DNA of 64,000 nt from MVRV01 sp964469905 (GCA_964469905.1 CAYXZW010000010.1:1-64000); one strand, 5' to 3'; positions 34,483 to 44,045 are shown, numbered from the stretch's first letter. The notes: a model not told the origin generated them from the letters alone. Numbers and translations: made by a program.

Positions 34483-35478
34483 ATGAAAAAACTATGGACT
34501 GTTTTATTGTTTGTTTTTTTATCAGTGACATTGGTCACCTCATCGGTTCTGGCCAAGTCAAACTGGAACGCCAATTCGGTTTGGCCCCCCAAGAATCATC
34601 ATAGCGTAGGTCTGAACGATTTTGCCGAAAAAGTGAAAAAGGCCACCAACGGCGAACTGGAAATCGTTGTGCATACGGGAGGCGCTCTGGGCTACAAGGG
34701 ACCAGAACTGCTGAAGACCGTCCGTGATGGTCTCGTTCCCGTTTCCGATATGTTGATCAGTGGTGTAGCCGGTGATGAAAAGATTTTTCAGATTGTAACC
34801 CTGCCTTTCCTGGTCCGAGACTTCAAAGAACTTCAGATCCTGCTCGGCATTTGCCGTCCCTATTTCGATAAGACCGCAGAACAAAAATGGAACCAGAAGA
34901 TCCTCTATATTGCCCCCTGGCCCGGAGCGGGACTCTGGACCAAGAAGAAGATCACCGCCCTGGAGGAAATGAAAGGTCTCAAGACACGAACCTATGACAA
35001 GAACGGCGCACTGGTCATGGAAGCCGTTGGAGCTACGCCCCATGCACTGCCTTTCAGCGAAGTTTATACATCCCTCCAGACTGGTCTGATCGACTCCGTC
35101 ATGACCTCCACGCCCACGGCTGTGGACGCTAAATTCTGGGAGGTTCTCAAATATTACGAGCCCCTCAACATAACCATTGCCACTAACATGGTAACCGTAA
35201 ACCTCAAGGCATTTCAGAAGCTCCCCAAAGACCAGCAGAATGCTCTCCTGAAAATCGGCAAGGAAATGGAAAAAGAGATGTGGGCCAACGTCCCCAAACT
35301 CGATAAGGAACAGGAGGCCATCTCCAACAAAAACGGCATTGAAACCGTTGCCGCGAGCAAAAAGCTGATTGCCGACCTCGAAAAGATCACGGAAAACATC
35401 CGGGCGGAGTGGCTGAAAACAGCCCCTCCCGAAGGCAAGAAAATCTATAGTGACTTCTTGAAAAAAGTGAAGAGATAA
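34483..35478 (+). CDS. dctP: TRAP transporter solute-binding protein DctP
   Basis: A 331-residue periplasmic binding protein with a signal peptide ending near VLA-KSN. The family landmarks are ELEIVVHTGGALGYKGPELL, a central LKTRTYDKNG whose Arg normally pairs with the ligand carboxylate, and LPFSEVYTSLQTGLIDS. A Trp-rich PWPGAGLWTKK lies in between. The ligand is a carboxylate; convergent pxpABC suggests pyroglutamate as one possibility, but this is only context. AAGGAG precedes ATG 34483. Confidence 0.92.
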   Translation: MKKLWTVLLFVFLSVTLVTSSVLAKSNWNANSVWPPKNHHSVGLNDFAEKVKKATNGELEIVVHTGGALGYKGPELLKTVRDGLVPVSDMLISGVAGDEKIFQIVTLPFLVRDFKELQILLGICRPYFDKTAEQKWNQKILYIAPWPGAGLWTKKKITALEEMKGLKTRTYDKNGALVMEAVGATPHALPFSEVYTSLQTGLIDSVMTSTPTAVDAKFWEVLKYYEPLNITIATNMVTVNLKAFQKLPKDQQNALLKIGKEMEKEMWANVPKLDKEQEAISNKNGIETVAASKKLIADLEKITENIRAEWLKTAPPEGKKIYSDFLKKVKR

Positions 35479-35500
35479 TTTTACAGACAGATGGGACCTG

Positions 35501-35529
35501 GGACCCCGGATGGTCATCTTCCGGGGTCC
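35501..35529 (+). terminator. Intercistronic hairpin after dctP
   Basis: A 10-bp perfect GC-rich stem, GGACCCCGGA (35501-35510) and TCCGGGGTCC (35520-35529), with a 9-nt loop and only a weak T-rich stretch after it. It probably reduces rather than stops transcription into dctQM, giving excess binding protein. Confidence 0.75.
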
Positions 35530-35632
35530 ATTTATCTTATCGGACATTCACCTAAAGACAGTCATGGCCGGCCCTTACCGAAAACACCGTCCGGCGAAAA
35601 ACTTAAAATATTTTTATAATTAGGACATCCCC

Positions 35633-36169
35633 ATGAAAAAGATCATCAATGCCATTGACACTCTCTCCGGTATCGGCGGCTGGTTCGCGGGTATCCTGAT
35701 GGCCATCGCCTTCCTGATGGCTATAGCCGAAATTGCCATCCGGAGCTTCTTTGGCAGGACGTTATATATCGCCGATGAATATTCCGGCTATCTCATGGCC
35801 GTAATCACATTCATCAGTCTGGCCTATACCCTCAGAGAAAGAGGCCATATCCGGATGATGTTTCTCATCCATGTTCTAAAGGGCCGGGCTAAAACTATCT
35901 ATGATATGCTCTGTTTGGCTGTCGGATTTTTGTTCTGCCTTGCTTTTATCTGGTTTACCTGGGATTTTTTCTGGGATTCGGTAGTGAACAAATCCCAGTC
36001 CATGCAGTTATCAGAGACCTATTTAGCTATTCCCCAAGCCTTTTTGCCGCTGGGTGTAATCCTCCTGGCGCTGCAGTTTCTGGCGGAGTTCCTCAAAGGG
36101 GTGGAAGTGCTCCGTAATGATACGGAAGGGTTGCATATTGTCGAAGAAGTTGACGAACTCGGACGTTAG
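35633..36169 (+). CDS. dctQ: TRAP transporter small permease DctQ
   Basis: A 178-residue membrane protein with four predicted helices. Features include the helix with AIRSFFGRTLYIADEYSGYL and the loop RERGHIRMMFLI, both typical of DctQ. It associates with DctM to form the sodium-driven transporter. ATG 35633 is the start; dctM follows after 18 bp. Confidence 0.9.
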   Translation: MKKIINAIDTLSGIGGWFAGILMAIAFLMAIAEIAIRSFFGRTLYIADEYSGYLMAVITFISLAYTLRERGHIRMMFLIHVLKGRAKTIYDMLCLAVGFLFCLAFIWFTWDFFWDSVVNKSQSMQLSETYLAIPQAFLPLGVILLALQFLAEFLKGVEVLRNDTEGLHIVEEVDELGR

Positions 36170-36187
36170 GAAATGGAGTAATAATTC

Positions 36188-37492
36188 ATGCACATCGATT
36201 TAGGACCTGCATCGGCGGTCATTCTTGGTTTACTGATTCTCTTTCTCGGCGGCTCCATCTGGATCGGCATCGCCCTGTTTCTGGTGGGCATTGGTGGTTT
36301 TTTTGTCTTTACCGATGTCTCTTTTGGCGCGATCCTGGCCAACGTCGCTTGGAACAACACCAGCGGCTCCGCCATGATGGCCCTGCCTTTCTTCATCTGG
36401 ATGGGGGAAATTCTCTTTCGCAGCAAGATTTCGGAGAGCCTTTTCCGGGGGCTGTCCCCCTGGATGGATAACATTCCCGGACGCCTCGTCCATGTCAATA
36501 TCCTGGCCTGCACCTTTTTCGCGGCAGTCAGCGGCTCATCGGCCGCAACTACGGCGACAGTCGGCAAAATCACCGTCCCGGAATTAAAAAAACGGGGCTA
36601 CGATCATGACCTGTCCATAGGCTCCCTGGCCGGCGCCGGGACGCTGGGTTTCATGATTCCACCCAGCATGATGATGCTGGTTTACGGCATTATCGGGGAT
36701 GTGAGTATCGGCAAACTCTTCATCGCCGGCTTCATTCCCGGCTTTATGATTGCCTTTCTGTTTTCCGCCTATATCCTGATCCGTTGCCTCATCACACCGA
36801 GCCTGGCCCCGCGGGGCGAGGAACGCTACACCTGGAAGGATCGCTTCCTGGCCCTTCCCGCGATCGCTCCGGTTGTAATTCTGGTGCTTTTTGTTCTCGG
36901 AAGCATTTACATGGGATGGTCAACACCCACCGAGGCCGGCGCCATCGGCGTTTTGGGGGCGTTCTTTTTTGCGGCGCTCACGCGCAGCCTGACCTGGGAA
37001 GTTTTTAAAGTGAGCCTGCTGGGAACAGTCAAGACCAGTTGCATGATCATGCTGATTGTCATGGGCGCATCCTATCTGTCCAACGTCATCGGTTACCTGG
37101 GTATCACCAGGGCGCTGACGGATTACGTGACTATCCTTAATCTTTCACCATACACCCTGATCATCATTCTCTCGGTACTTTACCTGGTCCTGGGCTGCCT
37201 GGTCGATGGTTTCTCCATGATCGTCATGACAGCGCCGGTAGTGCTCCCGCTCATTGCGGCAGCCAAGTTCGATCCGGTCTGGTTCGGAATTTATCTTGTC
37301 CTGATGATTGAATTGGCACAGGTCACACCGCCAGTGGGATTCAACCTCTTCGTCATCAGCGGCCTGAATGACGACAGTCTCGTGACGATTGCCAAAGCCG
37401 CTTTTCCTTTTTTCCTGCTCATGCTGCTGGCCACGTTTTTGATTACAGTTTTCCCGGAGATTGTTCTGTATCTGCCCAACAAGATGAAATGA
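36188..37492 (+). CDS. dctM: TRAP transporter large permease DctM
   Basis: A 434-residue membrane protein with about twelve helices, the usual DctM length. The N-terminal helices, then SGSSAATTATVG and the symmetric later segments with VDGFSMIVMTAPVVLPL and TPPVGFNLFVISG, are characteristic; both halves hold Na+ and substrate sites. ATG 36188 with GGAG upstream. It ends 6 bp before palindrome B2. Confidence 0.93.
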   Translation: MHIDLGPASAVILGLLILFLGGSIWIGIALFLVGIGGFFVFTDVSFGAILANVAWNNTSGSAMMALPFFIWMGEILFRSKISESLFRGLSPWMDNIPGRLVHVNILACTFFAAVSGSSAATTATVGKITVPELKKRGYDHDLSIGSLAGAGTLGFMIPPSMMMLVYGIIGDVSIGKLFIAGFIPGFMIAFLFSAYILIRCLITPSLAPRGEERYTWKDRFLALPAIAPVVILVLFVLGSIYMGWSTPTEAGAIGVLGAFFFAALTRSLTWEVFKVSLLGTVKTSCMIMLIVMGASYLSNVIGYLGITRALTDYVTILNLSPYTLIIILSVLYLVLGCLVDGFSMIVMTAPVVLPLIAAAKFDPVWFGIYLVLMIELAQVTPPVGFNLFVISGLNDDSLVTIAKAAFPFFLLMLLATFLITVFPEIVLYLPNKMK

Positions 37493-37497
37493 TATTC

Positions 37498-37622
37498 ATA
37501 TCGTTGAGTTTTCTTTGGCTAACTTTGTTGGCTGCGTCGTCGGCTTCCTCAGCGTATTAGCAATGCGCCTCCGGAGCCTCGTCCTTGCCGCCTCGTTATC
37601 CTTTGTAAACGAAACGCGATAT
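37498..37622. repeat. Dispersed palindromic element, family B, copy 2
   Basis: Sits between convergent dctM and pxpC. It is the inverted form of 29994-30117: its reverse complement reads GGATAACGAGGCGGCAAGGA, then GAGGCTCCGGAGGCGCATTG, TAATACGC and GCCGACGACGCAGCC. Outer arms again pair (ATATCG and CGATAT). Likely acts as a bidirectional transcript end. Confidence 0.75.
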
Positions 37623-37625
37623 AGC

Positions 37626-38609
37626 TCAAGAATAATGGCTATGATTTTTCATGCCCGGTTGAAGACTGAATGCTTGCCGGACGGATGCAAGTCTTTTTTG
37701 TCTTTCTTCCCAGAGATGCTCGGCCTCATCCACTTCGATCAGCTCAAACAATACATAATCGCCCGGTTTCAGGTGAGCCAGGCGATCCAGGTCTGCTCTT
37801 ATCACCCGGGCGATCCTGGCGTAACCACCGATCGTCCTTTCATAAAGCATAATGATGGGCAGGCCGTCTCCGGGAATCTGCACCGTACCAGGCAGGATGC
37901 CCTCGGAGATAATGCTTTTATCAACATCGGCGCGAAAATTCAGCGGACTGCCTTCCAGGCGAATTCCCGTCCGGTTAATTGTCGCCGATACGTCGTAGAC
38001 AGCCCGGCCTCTCCGGTCAGCAAACATCTTCTGCGAATCATCGGAAAAATAGTGATGCTCCGGCCCTGCGGTGACACGCAGGATATGAGGAGATTTCATC
38101 CCGGGAATTGTGTTGCCGGGGATCGCACCCCACGGGACGCCATAAATATTGTCGATGTCGATCCAGTCACCTCCGGACAATGACCGGCCTTTGTAGCCGC
38201 CAAATCTGCACTCCAGATTAGTAGCAAACCGGCCAATCACGCGCTCGAGAACCATGTTTCCCGCAAACCCCAGATAGTACCGGAAACCTTCAATGATCTC
38301 ATGAACCTTCAGAATGTTACCGGCTTCTGCCCGAAATGATGTCCAGGGGTTCAATGGTTTATCATCCAGAGATGCCCGGACAATTGCGCCGGTCAGCGCA
38401 CATATCATTTTCCTGTGAAACCGCAACGTAAATTGTGCACCGATGATTTCCAGAGCCGGCGCATGGCCGTCTTGAGCAAGCAGCCGATTTAGTGCCCCAT
38501 AGGCAAATGTATCCAAGGCAGCTGAAGGCGGCACACCTACGGCAGCGTGGCCATAGCGGCCGCTGTCCACAATACAGGTCATTGTTCCCGGATGGATGAT
38601 TTCGATCAT
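37626..38609 (-). CDS. pxpC: 5-oxoprolinase subunit C (biotin-dependent carboxyltransferase/KipA-like)
   Basis: A 327-residue subunit of the ATP-dependent 5-oxoprolinase PxpABC, converting 5-oxo-L-proline to glutamate. The start IEIIHPGTMTCIVDSGRYGH with GVPPSAALD and later LSGGDWI and LRVTAGPEHHYFSDD are KipA/PxpC landmarks. It overlaps pxpB by 4 bp and is the last gene of the operon. Confidence 0.9.
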   Translation of the reverse strand: MIEIIHPGTMTCIVDSGRYGHAAVGVPPSAALDTFAYGALNRLLAQDGHAPALEIIGAQFTLRFHRKMICALTGAIVRASLDDKPLNPWTSFRAEAGNILKVHEIIEGFRYYLGFAGNMVLERVIGRFATNLECRFGGYKGRSLSGGDWIDIDNIYGVPWGAIPGNTIPGMKSPHILRVTAGPEHHYFSDDSQKMFADRRGRAVYDVSATINRTGIRLEGSPLNFRADVDKSIISEGILPGTVQIPGDGLPIIMLYERTIGGYARIARVIRADLDRLAHLKPGDYVLFELIEVDEAEHLWEERQKRLASVRQAFSLQPGMKNHSHYS

Positions 38610-39277
38610 GCTTTGATAAATTTTACCTTATCTCCAATCTGCAGGAGACTATAAGGTTCCTTCTGAGGATCAAATAAGCTTACATCGGTGCGTCCGATAA
38701 TCCGCCAGCCGGCAGGCGATGCAAAGGGATAAACCCCTGTCTGTCCCTGGGCAACGCCAACAGACCCGGCGACAATTCTGGTCCGGGGCGTCTCCAGCCT
38801 GGGAACACGGATTCGCGGATCAAGGGTCCCCATATAGGGAAAGCCCGGAATGAAACCCACCGCGAAAACGGTATATATAACATCAGAATGAATGGCTATC
38901 ACTTCGCTCTCGGTCAGTCCTGTCTGCCGGCAGACGACTTTCATATCCAGGGCATCCGGGCCGCCGTAGTGAACGGGAATCTCATGCCGAACGGGCTCAG
39001 GCGTACTGCCGGCAAGAAGCGCTGCGTCCTCTCTTTCGCTGAGCAGCGACGACAGGCGGTCAAAGCTTGACCGCTCCGTATCGAAATGGATGAGACAGGA
39101 CCGGAAACTGGGGGTAATGTCGATGATTTCCGGCAGGGCAAGTGACTTCATGTAAAAGTAGAAATTTCTCACTTTTTCATGAACTTCCGGATCAATAGTC
39201 TCGCCGAAGATGATGCGGATACCGTCTTCGCCAAACCGCGAAATTTTCAGTTTTGATGTGGTAGTTAAAACCGTCAT
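38606..39277 (-). CDS. pxpB: 5-oxoprolinase subunit B (KipI-like)
   Basis: A 223-residue partner of PxpC. The KipI landmarks are the DFLxG-like loop here reading AVGFIPGFPYMGTLDPRI, then TPRTRIVAGSVGVAQGQTG and YPFASPAGWRIIGRT. It starts at ATG 39277, overlapping pxpA by 4 bp, and ends overlapping pxpC, so the three genes are translationally coupled. Confidence 0.9.
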   Translation of the reverse strand: MTVLTTTSKLKISRFGEDGIRIIFGETIDPEVHEKVRNFYFYMKSLALPEIIDITPSFRSCLIHFDTERSSFDRLSSLLSEREDAALLAGSTPEPVRHEIPVHYGGPDALDMKVVCRQTGLTESEVIAIHSDVIYTVFAVGFIPGFPYMGTLDPRIRVPRLETPRTRIVAGSVGVAQGQTGVYPFASPAGWRIIGRTDVSLFDPQKEPYSLLQIGDKVKFIKA

Positions 39278-40059
39278 TGGGGGATGATTTCTCCCAAGGG
39301 CTTAATTATGATTCCTTCCCGCTTGAAAGCGTCAACAATCATCCTTCCTGCAGCGACACTTACCGGATTATCGCCATGGATACACAAAGTATCAACGACA
39401 ACATCGATCCACCGTCCGTTGATACTCTCGAAGCCTTTATCCACGACCATCGCGACGGCTCTTTTCGCTATCAGCTCCGGATCCTTCAGAACGACGCCTA
39501 CCTGACTGCGGGGAACAAGCTCTCCTTCATCGGTATACTGGCGGTCGGGAAATGCTTCCAGGGCAATGCGCAACCCCTCGCGTCTTGCCGTATCTTTCAG
39601 CCGGGCGGCCTGTTTTGTTGCCAGTGTCAGGAATATGGGATCACCAAATGCCCTGCTAATCTGACCTATAAGCTGATAAAAAAGATCCGGTTTAGCTACG
39701 AGGTCATTGTAAAGGGCTCCGTGAAGCTTGATGTGCTGCAATGGCATGCCATACAGGGACAAAAACCCCTGCAGAGCACCGACCTGATAGACAACGTAAT
39801 TCTTCTGCTCCTCAGGAGTGATTTCCATGAACCTGCGGCCGAATCCCATCATATCGGGATAACCGGGATGAGCCCCGACACCGACCTGATGGTCGCGGCA
39901 CAAACGAATTGTCCGATCCATAACCATCGGATCGGCAGCATGAAAGCCGCAGGCGATGCTGGCTGAAGAAATGGAACGGATAACTTCTTCATCGCTCCCC
40001 AAGGTGTATGCCCCGAAAGACTCGCCCATATCACAGTTGATATCGATAACATCAGCCAT
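39274..40059 (-). CDS. pxpA: 5-oxoprolinase subunit A (LamB/YcsF family)
   Basis: A 261-residue LamB/YcsF-fold protein, first gene of pxpABC. The start DINCDMGESFGAYTLGSDEE is the family signature, followed by ACGFHAADPMVMDRTI and GVGAHPGYPDMMGFGRR. It binds 5-oxoproline and, with PxpB and PxpC, drives ATP-dependent ring opening. The TRAP genes point toward it from the other side. ATG 40059 is the start. Confidence 0.94.
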   Translation of the reverse strand: MADVIDINCDMGESFGAYTLGSDEEVIRSISSASIACGFHAADPMVMDRTIRLCRDHQVGVGAHPGYPDMMGFGRRFMEITPEEQKNYVVYQVGALQGFLSLYGMPLQHIKLHGALYNDLVAKPDLFYQLIGQISRAFGDPIFLTLATKQAARLKDTARREGLRIALEAFPDRQYTDEGELVPRSQVGVVLKDPELIAKRAVAMVVDKGFESINGRWIDVVVDTLCIHGDNPVSVAAGRMIVDAFKREGIIIKPLGEIIPQ

Positions 40060-40257
40060 GTTTAATCACCACGTATAAAATGCAGTAAGCATGATTCCGC
40101 TGAGACATTTTTTAATCGTTCTCGACGGCCTAAGTCACATAGGTGATTGATTTAACACACCGTGTCTTCCGGGGCAATTAAATTCTTCAGGGCTTTCACT
40201 TACATCCGGCCGTAGTGCCTACGGCAAGTTTCCCGTAGTTTTAAGATCTTATTTTCC

Positions 40258-40287
40258 TTGACACTTTGTCCTCTTGGCCGCTATATT
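40258..40287 (+). promoter_or_regulatory. Promoter in the distal rmuC-like copy
   Basis: TTGACA (40258-40263) and TATATT (40282-40287) with an 18-bp spacer, identical in arrangement to the rmuC promoter at 44046-44075. It may now drive the short ORF and the kinase. Confidence 0.7.
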
Positions 40288-40432
40288 CCCACATTATTTA
40301 AGAAAAACAATTTCCGGCAACAAACTTAAGGAATGCCTGCACCCATGGAAATCATCATGATTATAGCTTTAATCCTGATCGCGGTTGTTTTCCTGCTGCA
40401 ACTCTGGCTGATCAAACAACCACCCTTTGACC
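40258..40432 (+). repeat. Duplicated rmuC promoter and 5' end, distal copy
   Basis: This 175-bp segment matches 44046-44220 without gaps, with about 18 differences by my count. It includes the promoter and the first 33 codons of rmuC. The two copies are in the same orientation and flank the 1117-residue kinase. Confidence 0.85.
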
Positions 40433-40491
40433 CTAAAGCGCCCTTCGGGATATTTAGTCTATTCAGTTTACCACTTTACGCGGCGAATTAA
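40333..40491 (+). pseudogene. Truncated rmuC-like 5' fragment (52 codons)
   Basis: The ORF begins MPAPMEIIMIIALILIAVV and stays close to RmuC through LLQLWLIKQPPFDP, residue 34. It then diverges (KAPFGIFSLFSLPLYAAN) to a stop. It therefore encodes only the membrane anchor of RmuC. It retains the promoter and an AAGGA site, so a small membrane peptide could still be made. It lies 48 bp before the kinase start codon. I read it as the remnant of a duplicated rmuC start; a functional membrane peptide is the less likely alternative. Confidence 0.75.
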
Positions 40492-40539
40492 TTATCTGCG
40501 CCGGGTCTGGTTACCCGGCCCGCAAAAGAGGAGTTTTGA

Positions 40540-43500
40540 ATGAAAAAATCAGCCGGCACAAAAGAGGAATTGCTCGAAGAAATTTCCGCCTTAAAGAAGA
40601 AAATCAGAAAGCTGGAGAAATCGGAATCCCTTCAAAAGCAGGTTGAAAAGGAGCTACGCGAGGCTCAAGAGAAATTGCTGGAGAGCGATAAAAAGTATCG
40701 AGTTCTTGTTGAAGCCGCCATGGAGTCCATATTCATTGCCCAGGACGGCATGTTCAAGTTCATCAATCAAAGCTTCGTTGATTTTAGCGGATATAAGTTA
40801 GAAGAGCTGGCCAATCTACCTTTCCCCGATTTCATCCATCCAGACGACCGGCAGATGGTTGTTGAAAGATATTTTCAGCGCTTGGAGGGAAAGGATGTCC
40901 CCCAGCGGTACGCTTTTCGCTTTATTGATGCGTCAGGAAAAATTCGGTGGGCCGATATATCCATTTCCCTTATATCATGGGAGGGAAAACCGGCAAGCCT
41001 TTGTTTTGCCAGCGACATTACCGAACGCAAGCAGGCGGAAGAGAATCTGCAGGAGAACGAAAAACGCCTGCAGAAACAGAACGATTCATTGCTTGCCCTG
41101 ATGTCGCGCGGCACACTGTTTCACTCCGATCTACGTAAGGCAATTGCTGAAATCACAGAGGCGAGCGCCGCTCTTATCGGCACCGAACGAGTCAGTGTGT
41201 GGCTCTATAACGACGACCATTCAGAAATTAGCTGCCTCGACCTCTACCGCCAGAGCGATCATAATCACTCATCCGGAGAAACGCTGCGAAGTAAGGAGTT
41301 CCCCGCTTATACCGCCAGCCACCAGAAAGGAAATGTAATTGCTGCCGTGGATGTCTATACCGATCCCCGCACTTCCGATATTCCGGCTTCCTACTATCAA
41401 GAGCACGGAATTTGTTCTTTGCTGGACGCCCCTGTCTGGATCGGTGATCGCCTGGGGGCACTGCTGAGCTTCGAGCATGTTGGCAATCAACGCATATGGA
41501 CATCCGAAGATGCCATACTGGCAACAAATATGGCAGCTCTTCTGTCCATTTTTTTCGCAAATAACGAGCGGAAGCGGGCGGAAGCGGCAATGAAAGAGAG
41601 CGAAGAGCGTTACCGCAGCATTTTTGAGAACGCCGCCGAGGGCATCTATCAAAGCTCTCCAGATGGCCGCTTGATTAACATAAACCCCGCAATGGCCTGT
41701 ATGTGCGGATATTCATCGCCGGAAGATATGAAGGCCGCCATTTCAGATATCACCACTCAGTATTACGTAAATCCTGAGGACAGGGAAAGGTATAAAAAGC
41801 TGCTCGCCGATCACGGGCACGTAGACTGCATCGAATATCAAGTCTACCGCAAGGACGGCAGCAGAATATTAATTTCCACAAGCGCCAGAGAGGTGCGTGA
41901 CAGCCTGGGTAATCTTGTATGCTATGAAGGCATTATTCAAGACATAACCGACCGCAAGCGTGTGGAGGAGGCGTTGCGGGAGACGAACGAGAACCTGCGG
42001 CGCAGCCAGGAAATCGCCCATGTCGGAAACTGGCGGCTTGACCTGGCCAGTGGCCGGTTTAGCTCCTCAACCGAGGCGCTGGCGCTGCTCGGGTTTCCGC
42101 CGGATGCCGCCCCCGTCTTCGAGGAGGTGGCGGGATTGATCCACGAGAACGACCGTGCTCTGGCGCACGAGGCCTTGCAGAACCTGGTGCGGACCGGTGA
42201 TCCGTACAGCCTGGACATCCGCTTTCGCCGGCGGGACACGGGTGAAGTGATTAGCGTCATCTCGATGGGTGAGCTCCAGCGCGATGAATTCGGCCGGCCG
42301 GCCGCCGTCTTCGGGATCAACCAGGACATCACCGAGCGTAAAAGGGCGGAGGAGGCGATGATTGCCAGCGAAGAGAAATTCCGCAAGGCTTTCTTTACCA
42401 GTCCGGATTCCGTAAACATCAACCGAGTCGAAGACGGAATGTATGTTGCCATCAATCCCGGCTTTACAAGGATCACGGGCTACGAAGAATCAGAGATCAT
42501 CGGAAAAACATCCGTGGAGTACAATGTCTGGCATAACATCGAGGACAGACAAAGGCTGGTGGAAGGACTCAAAAGAGACGGGCAGGTCAACAACATCGAA
42601 GCCGTCTTCCGGATGAAGAGCGGCGAACTCAGGGATGGGTTGATGTCGGCCACGGTCATCAGCCTTGACGGCACTCCGCATATCCTGAGCATTACCCGCG
42701 ATATCACCTCCCGCAAACGGGCCGAGGAAGAGAAAGAAAAGCTCCAGGAGCAGCTCACCCAGGCGCAGAAGATGGAATCGGTGGGACGGCTGGCGGGCGG
42801 CGTGGCCCATGACTTCAACAACATGCTGGGGGCAATCCTCGGCTACGCGGAGCTGTGCCTGAACAAGACGGAGCCGTCCGATCCCCTCTTCGGTCATCTG
42901 CAGCAGATCCAGAAGGCGGCCGAGCGCTCGGCCGCCCTGACTAGGCAATTGCTTGCCTTCGCCCGCAAGCAGACCGTGGCCCCCATTGTCCTCGACCTCA
43001 ATGAGACCGTGGAAGGCATGCTTAAGATGATACGGCGGCTCGTCGGAGAGGACATTGACCTGGCCTGGCTTCCGGGTGGCAATCTCGGACGCATCTTCAT
43101 CGACTCATCGCAGGTGGACCAGATCCTGGCCAACCTGTGCGTCAATGCGCGGGATGCCATCACAGACACAGGCAAGATCACCATCGAGACGGACAATATC
43201 GTCTTTGACGAGAAATACTGCGCCCTTCACGCCGGCTTCGTCCCCGGCGAATACATCCTGCTGGCCGTGAGCGACGACGGCAGCGGCATGGACACCGAAA
43301 CCATCGGCCATCTATTCGAGCCCTTCTTTACCACCAAAGAGACAGGCAAGGGCACCGGCCTGGGGTTGGCCACAGTCTATGGCATCGTGAAGCAGAACAA
43401 CGGTTTCATCAAAGTCTACAGCGAGCCGGGCCACGGGACGACCTTCAAGATATACCTGCCACAGCACGCGTCCAAAGCAGCCCCCCAGACTGAGAAGGAA

Positions 43501-43893
43501 CAGGCTGCGTCGCCGACTGCGGGCAGAGGGACCATCCTGCTGGTGGAGGACGAGCCGTCGATCCTGGAGATGGCCACGCTGATGCTCGATGGGATGGGCT
43601 ACGCTGTAATCGCTGCCGGAACCCCGGGGAAGGCCATCCGCTTGGCCCGGGAGCACCGGGGACATATCGACCTGCTCATGACCGACGTGGTCATGCCGGA
43701 GATGAACGGCCGTGACCTGGCCAAGAACATTTTGTCTCTCTATCCAGGTGTGAAGTGTCTGTTCATGTCTGGCTACACGGCCAACGTCATTGCTCACCAT
43801 GGTGTACTGGAACAGGGCGTGCACTTCATCCAGAAACCATTCTCGATGAAGGACCTGGGCGCTAAAGTGCGCAAAGCGCTGGAGAATGGATAA
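40540..43893 (+). CDS. Multi-PAS/GAF hybrid histidine kinase
   Basis: A 1117-residue soluble sensor kinase with no membrane segment. It has an N-terminal coiled coil, PAS (about 50-165), GAF (about 180-340), then three more PAS segments to about 735, each closing in DIT-x-RKRAEE-like linkers. A HisKA-type dimerisation domain has phosphate-accepting His757 in GGVAHDFNNMLGA. An ATPase domain follows (DDGSGMDTETI, KGTGLGLATVYGIV), then a receiver domain with Asp1049 in LLMTDVVMPEMNG. No output domain or HPt is present. Base composition rises clearly in GC from about 41960 onward. It sits between the two rmuC 5' copies. Confidence 0.9.
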   Translation: MKKSAGTKEELLEEISALKKKIRKLEKSESLQKQVEKELREAQEKLLESDKKYRVLVEAAMESIFIAQDGMFKFINQSFVDFSGYKLEELANLPFPDFIHPDDRQMVVERYFQRLEGKDVPQRYAFRFIDASGKIRWADISISLISWEGKPASLCFASDITERKQAEENLQENEKRLQKQNDSLLALMSRGTLFHSDLRKAIAEITEASAALIGTERVSVWLYNDDHSEISCLDLYRQSDHNHSSGETLRSKEFPAYTASHQKGNVIAAVDVYTDPRTSDIPASYYQEHGICSLLDAPVWIGDRLGALLSFEHVGNQRIWTSEDAILATNMAALLSIFFANNERKRAEAAMKESEERYRSIFENAAEGIYQSSPDGRLININPAMACMCGYSSPEDMKAAISDITTQYYVNPEDRERYKKLLADHGHVDCIEYQVYRKDGSRILISTSAREVRDSLGNLVCYEGIIQDITDRKRVEEALRETNENLRRSQEIAHVGNWRLDLASGRFSSSTEALALLGFPPDAAPVFEEVAGLIHENDRALAHEALQNLVRTGDPYSLDIRFRRRDTGEVISVISMGELQRDEFGRPAAVFGINQDITERKRAEEAMIASEEKFRKAFFTSPDSVNINRVEDGMYVAINPGFTRITGYEESEIIGKTSVEYNVWHNIEDRQRLVEGLKRDGQVNNIEAVFRMKSGELRDGLMSATVISLDGTPHILSITRDITSRKRAEEEKEKLQEQLTQAQKMESVGRLAGGVAHDFNNMLGAILGYAELCLNKTEPSDPLFGHLQQIQKAAERSAALTRQLLAFARKQTVAPIVLDLNETVEGMLKMIRRLVGEDIDLAWLPGGNLGRIFIDSSQVDQILANLCVNARDAITDTGKITIETDNIVFDEKYCALHAGFVPGEYILLAVSDDGSGMDTETIGHLFEPFFTTKETGKGTGLGLATVYGIVKQNNGFIKVYSEPGHGTTFKIYLPQHASKAAPQTEKEQAASPTAGRGTILLVEDEPSILEMATLMLDGMGYAVIAAGTPGKAIRLAREHRGHIDLLMTDVVMPEMNGRDLAKNILSLYPGVKCLFMSGYTANVIAHHGVLEQGVHFIQKPFSMKDLGAKVRKALENG

Positions 43894-44045
43894 GAAAAGA
43901 CAGGAGACAGAAGTCAGTTGACAGAATAAAAGAGATAGAGAAGAACGCGAAAGCGGGTGTGCTTTTGTCCCTTGCTGGCGCGTCTAGTCTGTCGCTTCGC
44001 TCCTCGCGATGACAAAATAGTAATTATGCAAAACTCTTATTGTCC

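Noticed and set aside
34558..35547. 329-codon ORF antisense to dctP
   Set aside because: Entirely opposite a convincing DctP gene and lacks family motifs; an open frame caused by codon composition.
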